Source of the DNA: Candidatus Hydrothermota bacterium
GTDB lineage: Bacteria > Hydrothermota > Hydrothermia > B15-G9
Assembly: GCA_003645975.1 (NCBI GenBank)
Contig: QNDP01000019.1
Location: 1-10,795 of the forward strand
Direction: 5' to 3'
DNA length: 10,795 nucleotides
Below are positions 7,000 to 10,795 of this stretch, piece by piece (the stretch's first letter is position 1; each line of letters opens with the position of its first letter). The translations under genes and the position numbers were made by a program. The notes beneath the pieces were generated by a model. The model saw only the letters and a program-made list of their open reading frames with translations, did not search any database and was not told the DNA's origin.

Positions 7000-7728
7000 T
7001 TATTCTTCAAAGATCTTGGCCAGCAGCTCAGCTCGGCGTTGGACACCCACTTTTTTATAAATAGACCGAACTATTTTCCTGATAGCGTGAATGGTTGTTC
7101 CGCGTTCACGAGCTATCTCCTTAAGATCATATCCCCGAACGAGTTTATGAATTACGAACTCCTCTGATGGGGTGAGATCATAATTTTGAACTAAATTATT
7201 GATAATGAACCGCAAGGCATACTTCGATAGGCTCTCAGTGAGGCTCAGGTGATTCGCCAATCTGATAGCCAGTGTTATAAATGGGATTAGTGCTTTGAGT
7301 CTCCGTTTTTCGGCTTTTGTAAACTTTCCTTTTTTGTGAAGGCTTATAAATCCGAGATAGCGGTTTTCTAAGGTGAAATTAAGGATTATCTCGTCATAAC
7401 CTTCTAAATTTAGGTTCGCAAGCTTAAGGAGTTCGTCTAAAACGGTTCGTGTAATCTCCTCGGCAGGGATGTATCTATGACTTTTATCCTCCTTACCGAG
7501 AGGCTTATCCCTGACAGGTTCTGGCAGTTCCGTCTGTTCACTTGTCCGCACAAATTGGATGTTGACATCTTCGGGATATCCTATTTTTTGTGAAGGTTCT
7601 TCTGGTGTGATGAAAACGATAACATATTCTGCCGAAAACATATCGTGAAGCATAATCTTGAGTCTTTTCATAAGTTCGTCGCTATTTGGAGCTTCTGCAA
7701 CATCATTCTGGTAATTTAAAAACTTCAT
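7000..7728 (-). CDS. GAF-like sensor plus LuxR/GerE-type HTH transcriptional regulator
   Basis: A 242-residue predicted cytoplasmic DNA-binding regulator. Residues 183-242 are a LuxR/GerE-type helix-turn-helix: LTPSE opens it, KEIARERGTT holds the turn, and the recognition part leads to IYKKVGVQRRAELLAK, which matches the family ending. Residues about 15-165 resemble a GAF-type sensor, with an N-terminal helix, the EEITRTVLDELLKLANLN helix and a late strand pattern (LGFISLHKKGKFTKAEKRRLKALI) typical of GAF ends. No receiver aspartate or membrane segment is seen, so it is not a standard response regulator. ATG 7728 is preceded at eight bases by AGGAGGTG (7744-7737). It is transcribed away from amrS, and the shared 0.2-kb upstream region makes amrS or itself the obvious candidate target. 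The ligand is unknown. Its DNA is more AT-rich than the mre genes. Confidence 0.82.
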   Translation of the reverse strand: MKFLNYQNDVAEAPNSDELMKRLKIMLHDMFSAEYVIVFITPEEPSQKIGYPEDVNIQFVRTSEQTELPEPVRDKPLGKEDKSHRYIPAEEITRTVLDELLKLANLNLEGYDEIILNFTLENRYLGFISLHKKGKFTKAEKRRLKALIPFITLAIRLANHLSLTESLSKYALRFIINNLVQNYDLTPSEEFVIHKLVRGYDLKEIARERGTTIHAIRKIVRSIYKKVGVQRRAELLAKIFEE

Positions 7729-7736
7729 TTACAAGG

Positions 7737-7744
7737 CACCTCCT
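7737..7744 (-). promoter_or_regulatory. Strong Shine-Dalgarno of the regulator gene
   Basis: AGGAGGTG on the minus strand, eight bases before the ATG at 7728. It fixes the start of the regulator. Confidence 0.7.
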
Positions 7745-7767
7745 TTTGAATTTTTCGCTTCCATGTT

Positions 7768-7796
7768 ACTCGACCCCCCTGAAGGTCATCTGTCAA
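7768..7796 (-). promoter_or_regulatory. Candidate promoter of the regulator gene
   Basis: A perfect -35 TTGACA (7796-7791, minus strand) is followed after 17 bases by TCGAGT (7773-7768), a poor -10. A start near 7761 would give a leader of about 33 bases that includes the Shine-Dalgarno. The weak -10 would suit an activated promoter. Support is limited to the -35 and the spacing. Confidence 0.3.
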
Positions 7797-7909
7797 TTTC
7801 AACAAACCCGATACTCGAGCATATCCACCGTCGCCTTCACTTTTTAGCAAACTCGTTTTTTAGTTTAATGGATGAAGAGGAAGACCAAACACATTCTTTA
7901 ATTAGGAAC

Positions 7910-7939
7910 TTAGTAAATTCGACTTCAGCGCGATATAAT
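7910..7939 (+). promoter_or_regulatory. Promoter with TATAAT box next to the amrS start
   Basis: A perfect -10 TATAAT (7934-7939) ends nine bases before the amrS ATG. A weak -35, TTAGTA (7910-7915), is 18 bases upstream. Transcription would begin about 7946-7949, leaving almost no leader. No Shine-Dalgarno is visible, so amrS may be read from a leaderless mRNA. Confidence 0.4.
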
Positions 7940-7948
7940 TTACATGCC

Positions 7949-9052
7949 ATGAGGACAAAATATCTTGGGATTATTTTAATTCTGTCGATATTTGCGGTCT
8001 CGTCTGCTGCCATCGCCCAAACACGTCTCAAAAAGAAATGGATCCGCGAGGCGATGTTTTACAAAAAGCTGCCCGATGGCTCTGTTAGATGCGAGCTCTG
8101 TCCCCGCAGGTGCATAATTCCCGAAGGCGAAAGGGGATATTGTCAGGTGCGCTTTAACAAAGGCGGTGTCCTTTACACAATGACCTATGGAAATCCTGCC
8201 GCTGTCCACATCGATCCGATTGAAAAAAAGCCATTTTTCCATTTCCTACCCGGCTCAAAAGCCCTGTCGATAGCCACTGCCGGCTGCAACTTGAGATGTA
8301 ACTTCTGCCAAAACTGGCAGTTATCGCAGACAACGCCAGAATATACCCGAAATTATGACCTTCCACCCGATTCAGTCGTCGCAATTGCCAAACGCACCGG
8401 CTGCCAAGTGATCGCTTACACTTACTCTGAACCGACCATCTTTTACGAATACATGTATGAAACGGCCAAGCTTGCACATAAAGCTGGAATAAAAAATGTG
8501 ATGTTGACATGTGGCTACATTGAACCTGAACCACTGCGCGAACTCGCAAAATACCTCGATGCCATTGACATCGATCTAAAAGGCTTTTCCGATGATGTGT
8601 ATCGATACATCGGCAAAGGCAGGCTCAAGTATGTCCTGCGAACCGCAAAAGTCGCTAAGGAAGCAGGCCTTTGGATCGAAATCACCTATCTTGTGATACC
8701 CACATTGAGCGACAGCGAGGAGCAGATTCGCAGAATGGCGCGCTGGGTGGTCGAGAATCTCGGCGACACCGTGCCCGTCCATTTCCTCAGATTCTATCCG
8801 CACTACAAACTGACAAACTTACCGCCTACACCGGTCTCAACGCTTGAAAGGGCCATCCAGATCGCCAAAGAGGAAGGTCTTAAGTTCGTTTATATCGGCA
8901 ATGTGCCGGGACATCCTGCGGAGAACACTTACTGCCCAAGATCGGGCAAAGTCGCTATAAGGCGTCGAGGTTTCTTCTTGATCGAAAACAAGGTTGACAA
9001 AAACGGTTATGTCAAAGAGTGCGGTGAAAGACTTCCGGGAGTCTGGAAGTAA
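7949..9052 (+). CDS. amrS: AmmeMemoRadiSam-family radical SAM enzyme with N-terminal signal sequence
   Basis: A 367-residue member of the AmmeMemoRadiSam radical SAM family, related to pyruvate formate-lyase activators; its reaction is unknown. The 4Fe-4S/SAM motif CNLRCNFC uses Cys113, Cys117 and Cys120. An N-terminal cysteine cluster (Cys48, 51, 55, 65) and DPIEKKPFFHFLPGS, YTYSEPTIFYEY and YIGNVPGHPAENTYC are family hallmarks. Residues 1-23 form a Sec-like signal: MRTK, a hydrophobic core, then SSAAIA before Gln24. Homologues with Tat signals are known, but no twin arginine is seen here. The C-terminal cysteine pairs are degraded (CPRS, VKEC). The usual partners, the AMMECR1 and MEMO proteins, are not in the window. 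The frame is open to ATG 7763, but the first 62 codons would be non-conserved and without a ribosome binding site. ATG 7949 is preferred for its signal sequence and TATAAT box. Confidence 0.9.
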   Translation: MRTKYLGIILILSIFAVSSAAIAQTRLKKKWIREAMFYKKLPDGSVRCELCPRRCIIPEGERGYCQVRFNKGGVLYTMTYGNPAAVHIDPIEKKPFFHFLPGSKALSIATAGCNLRCNFCQNWQLSQTTPEYTRNYDLPPDSVVAIAKRTGCQVIAYTYSEPTIFYEYMYETAKLAHKAGIKNVMLTCGYIEPEPLRELAKYLDAIDIDLKGFSDDVYRYIGKGRLKYVLRTAKVAKEAGLWIEITYLVIPTLSDSEEQIRRMARWVVENLGDTVPVHFLRFYPHYKLTNLPPTPVSTLERAIQIAKEEGLKFVYIGNVPGHPAENTYCPRSGKVAIRRRGFFLIENKVDKNGYVKECGERLPGVWK

Positions 9053-9109
9053 CTTGAGTCAAATTGTCCCGATAGACTCGAACAACTTCTTTAGAGAAAT
9101 CATTGGAAA

Positions 9110-9187
9110 ATGGGAAATAAGCGTCTTGCCGAACGATTGCAAAGTTTTTGGCAAGATTTCAATGGTCAAAATGGTGTTCCTTTCTAA
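9110..9187 (+). CDS. Possible 25-residue small ORF between amrS and pncB
   Basis: An ATG-started frame encodes a 25-residue peptide (MGNKRLAERLQSFWQDFNGQ...) with an amphipathic look, ending 36 bases before pncB. There is no Shine-Dalgarno ahead of it. It could be a leader peptide for pncB, a gene remnant, or chance. No family is recognised. Confidence 0.15.
   Translation: MGNKRLAERLQSFWQDFNGQNGVPF
9124..9156. repeat. 7-bp inverted repeat upstream of pncB
   Basis: TCTTGCC (9124-9130) and GGCAAGA (9150-9156) are perfect reverse complements with a 19-base loop, between amrS and pncB. Only a short TTT follows, so it is a poor terminator. It may be an RNA hairpin in the pncB leader. Confidence 0.3.
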
Positions 9188-9208
9188 CTCGTTGAAAAAT
9201 TCTCCAAA

Positions 9209-9216
9209 AAGGAGGT
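9209..9216 (+). promoter_or_regulatory. Strong Shine-Dalgarno of pncB
   Basis: AAGGAGGT, seven bases before ATG 9224. It fixes the pncB start. Confidence 0.75.
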
Positions 9217-9223
9217 CAAAATC

Positions 9224-10408
9224 ATGGGATTCTTTATCACCGACATGGACTCCATCAAACAAGGTAAGACAACAGACATCTATTTCAAGCGCACAGAGAC
9301 CATTTTGCGCTCCAAAGGGGTTCATAAAAAAGTTGTTGCAGAATTCACTGCGTCGAAGTTGCCCAAAAACTACGAATGGGCTGTTTTTGCAGGTCTGGAG
9401 GAGACCTTGCAGCTTTTGGAGGGCAAACCGATAGACCTTTATGCCTTACCAGAAGGGACTATCTTCAGATCCAGAGATGTCAATGGGATACCTGTGCCGG
9501 TAATGATGATTGAGGGCGACTATGTGGAGTTTGCGATCTATGAAACGCCTGTGCTCGGCTTTATCTGTCAATCTTCCGGCATTGCGACTAAAGCGGCACG
9601 TGTCAGGGTGGCAGCCGGCGAATGCCTTGTCCTCTCCTTCGGCATCAGACGGATGCATCCTGCAATTGCGCCTCTGATCGACCGAAACGCCTACATCGGT
9701 GGATGCGACGGCGTATCAAGCATAATCGGAGCCGAGACCATCGGACAACCGCCCAAAGGCACTATGCCACACTCTCTTATCATCGTCATGGGTGAGGAGG
9801 AGGCATGGCGCGCCTACGATGAAATTATGCCGCCAGAAGTTCCTCGAATAGCTCTGATCGATACCTATGGTGATGAAAAGATGGAAGCCGTTAAGGCAGC
9901 CGAAACATTTAAAAATTTACTTGCCGTCCGACTCGATACACCGGGTTCGAGAAAGGGCGATTTCCCGGCCATAATTCGAGAAGTCCGTTGGGAACTCGAT
10001 GTCAGAGGCTATAAGGATGTCAAAATTTTTATTTCCGGTGGCCTCGATGAATACTCGATCCCGCCATTGAGAGAAGCCGGAGCAACAGGGTTCGGCGTGG
10101 GCACCTCGATATCGAACGCTCCGACTATCGATTTCGCTATGGACATCGTGGAGGTCGAGGGACGCCCGGCAGCTAAAAAGGGCAAGTTCGGTGGCCGAAA
10201 GAGGGTGATGAGATGCGAAAATTGTGGCGAATTTTTGGTGGTCTCAAAAGGAGAGTCGGCGGAGCAGTGCCCCGTGTGTGGCGGAAACTTGACGGAAGCA
10301 CACGAACAGTTCATCAAAAACGGAGAGGTCATCAAAGAAATTCCTGATGTTGAAAAACTTCGCTCCTATGTCCTCGAACAAATTGAAAAGTTCGGCCTGA
10401 AAATCTGA
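9224..10408 (+). CDS. pncB: Nicotinate phosphoribosyltransferase, archaeal-type, with zinc ribbon
   Basis: Converts nicotinate and PRPP to nicotinate mononucleotide, the salvage entry to NAD (Preiss-Handler pathway), in the cytoplasm. The 394-residue product matches the short form known from Thermoplasma and also found in bacteria. TDIYFKRTETIL near the N-terminus is the family start, followed by LYALPEGTIF. The C-terminal half has DTYGDEKMEA, VRLDTPGSRKGDF, VKIFISGGLDEYSIPPL and GFGVGTSIS, the phosphoribosyl and phosphate-binding part of the barrel. A four-cysteine zinc ribbon follows at residues 331-352 (CENC and CPVC, 14 residues between the pairs). Start ATG 9224 has a strong Shine-Dalgarno at 9209. 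It lies 171 bases after amrS, same strand, so co-transcription is possible but not shown. Secure for family; the exact substrate (nicotinate rather than a relative) is by similarity. Confidence 0.93.
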   Translation: MGFFITDMDSIKQGKTTDIYFKRTETILRSKGVHKKVVAEFTASKLPKNYEWAVFAGLEETLQLLEGKPIDLYALPEGTIFRSRDVNGIPVPVMMIEGDYVEFAIYETPVLGFICQSSGIATKAARVRVAAGECLVLSFGIRRMHPAIAPLIDRNAYIGGCDGVSSIIGAETIGQPPKGTMPHSLIIVMGEEEAWRAYDEIMPPEVPRIALIDTYGDEKMEAVKAAETFKNLLAVRLDTPGSRKGDFPAIIREVRWELDVRGYKDVKIFISGGLDEYSIPPLREAGATGFGVGTSISNAPTIDFAMDIVEVEGRPAAKKGKFGGRKRVMRCENCGEFLVVSKGESAEQCPVCGGNLTEAHEQFIKNGEVIKEIPDVEKLRSYVLEQIEKFGLKI

Positions 10409-10438
10409 GTTTTTCGCAAAAAGCAACCCCTTTATTCG

Positions 10439-10612
10439 TCATAATCCAAAAAATTTGCGTTCTATAGCATTTGTTTTTCCATCAGCTTTCTGACATGTCT
10501 TATCAATCAAGTTTGTGAATGTCAATGCGTTATTGTTTTTTAGCATGGCTATTAGATTTTTAATTTGTGGTGTCGGGATAATTGTCGAATTTTCAGCGAT
10601 ATATCCTTCCAA
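10439..10612 (-). pseudogene. Unrecognised minus-strand ORF remnant convergent to pncB
   Basis: A 57-codon frame from TTG 10612 to TGA 10439 looks coding in composition (for example PTPQIKNLIAMLKNNNAL and a basic C-terminus ending ERKFFGL), but I know no family for it. The same frame is open on the upstream side, apart from TAA at 10622-10624 and TAA at 10691-10693, all the way to the window end. There is no good start or ribosome binding site. The simplest reading is the 3' end of a decayed gene; a genuine small gene from TTG is less likely. Its stop is 30 bases from the pncB stop. Confidence 0.3.
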
Positions 10613-10695
10613 ACCCCTTCGTTATGCATCATCTCGATGGTCATCCAATCTTATCGGTGGTTCTGTCGGAAGTCCTTCGTTGAATGAAACTTAAG

Positions 10696-10761
10696 CCCCA
10701 CCCTGAGCCCCTCTGAGGGAGAGGGTAGCCAAAGTTTCCCTCCTTTTGGGAAAATCAGGAT
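10696..10761. repeat. GC-rich palindromic intergenic repeat, probably running on to the right
   Basis: CCCTCT (10709-10714) and AGAGGG (10720-10725) form a stem with a 5-base loop, inside the pair ACCCT/AGGGT (10700-10704, 10722-10726). A second hairpin, TTTCCC/GGGAAA (10735-10740, 10748-10753), follows. The text resembles the widespread bacterial dispersed elements with CCCTC...GAGGG cores. There is no second copy in the window, so repeat status rests on this resemblance and the palindromes. The right boundary is uncertain. Confidence 0.4.
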
Positions 10762-10795
10762 GGGAGGCAATTCCCTGACGGACAGCTCGTTCGCC

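Larger units (their letters stand above)
10409..10795. other. Terminal 387 bases: no intact gene
   Basis: Holds the near-palindrome TTTTTCGCAAAAA (10410-10422) directly after pncB, a minus-strand remnant reading frame (10439-10612) and a GC-rich palindromic repeat from about 10696. No plus-strand frame of useful length is present and no tRNA fold is convincing. Confidence 0.5.

Noticed and set aside
6961..7167. Plus-strand 68-codon ORF
   Set aside because: Lies antisense over the conserved HTH end of the regulator; a shadow.
7763..7948. Longer amrS start at ATG 7763
   Set aside because: It has no ribosome binding site, lies just beyond the regulator's Shine-Dalgarno in the shared upstream region, and would bury the signal sequence behind 62 unconserved residues.
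9056..9079. GAGTC/GACTC hairpin after amrS as terminator
   Set aside because: Only a 5-bp stem with a 14-base loop and no T run.
8994..9434. Plus-strand 146-codon ORF spanning the amrS end and pncB start
   Set aside because: Overlaps two well-supported genes in another frame and lacks a ribosome binding site.
10569..10615. tRNA-like T-loop (TTCGA) on the minus strand
   Set aside because: The flanking bases do not form T-arm, anticodon and acceptor stems.
1..10795. CRISPR array, defence island or transposase
   Set aside because: No regularly spaced direct repeats, no cas-like or defence proteins and no recognisable transposase were seen on either strand.

Overview
The window looks like a chromosomal segment of a Gram-negative-type, rod-shaped bacterium. 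The grounds are a class B penicillin-binding protein, MreB/MreC/MreD, a bacterial MutS, and strong AGGAGG-type ribosome binding sites ahead of several genes. The nicotinate phosphoribosyltransferase is of the short type first described in archaea, and the stand-alone AmmeMemoRadiSam radical SAM enzyme is common in deep-branching and thermophile-related lineages. I cannot name a phylum from the sequence alone.

Layout. (1) 1-6296, plus strand: one tightly packed operon, mutS (5' end outside the window), mreB, mreC, mreD and mrdA (PBP2). Every junction is a 4-base ATGA overlap. mreB has a clear Shine-Dalgarno; the next three genes have none and instead share a nearly identical junction sequence (TTYTGCGATGAA). 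A rodA partner is not present after mrdA. (2) 6297-6999: a more AT-rich stretch without an intact gene in the standard sense. On the minus strand it holds what I read as a small gene of unknown function broken by two frameshifts (6692 to 6362). That gene has a good ribosome binding site and is followed by an intrinsic terminator pointing the same way. Upstream of it lie several inverted repeats and a possible promoter. (3) 7000-7728, minus strand: a GAF-like plus LuxR/GerE helix-turn-helix regulator. (4) 7745-7948: divergent intergenic region with a perfect TATAAT box next to the amrS start. (5) 7949-9052, plus: amrS, a radical SAM enzyme with an unexpected N-terminal signal sequence. (6) 9224-10408, plus: archaeal-type pncB with a C-terminal zinc ribbon. 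(7) 10409-10795: no intact gene; a minus-strand reading frame interrupted by stops and a GC-rich palindromic repeat that runs towards the window edge.

How it works together. MreB filaments, MreC, MreD and PBP2 form the core of the elongasome, which builds the lateral cell wall. Coupling it to mutS puts mismatch repair and cell-shape genes on one transcript. The regulator sits divergently to amrS and could control it or itself, but no recognisable operator proves this. pncB salvages nicotinate for NAD synthesis. No clear functional link between amrS and pncB can be seen.

I found no CRISPR array, tRNA, rRNA or intact insertion sequence. The strongest leads are the repeated junction motif in the mre operon, the frameshifted minus-strand gene with its terminator, and the exported-looking radical SAM enzyme with degraded C-terminal cysteine pairs.
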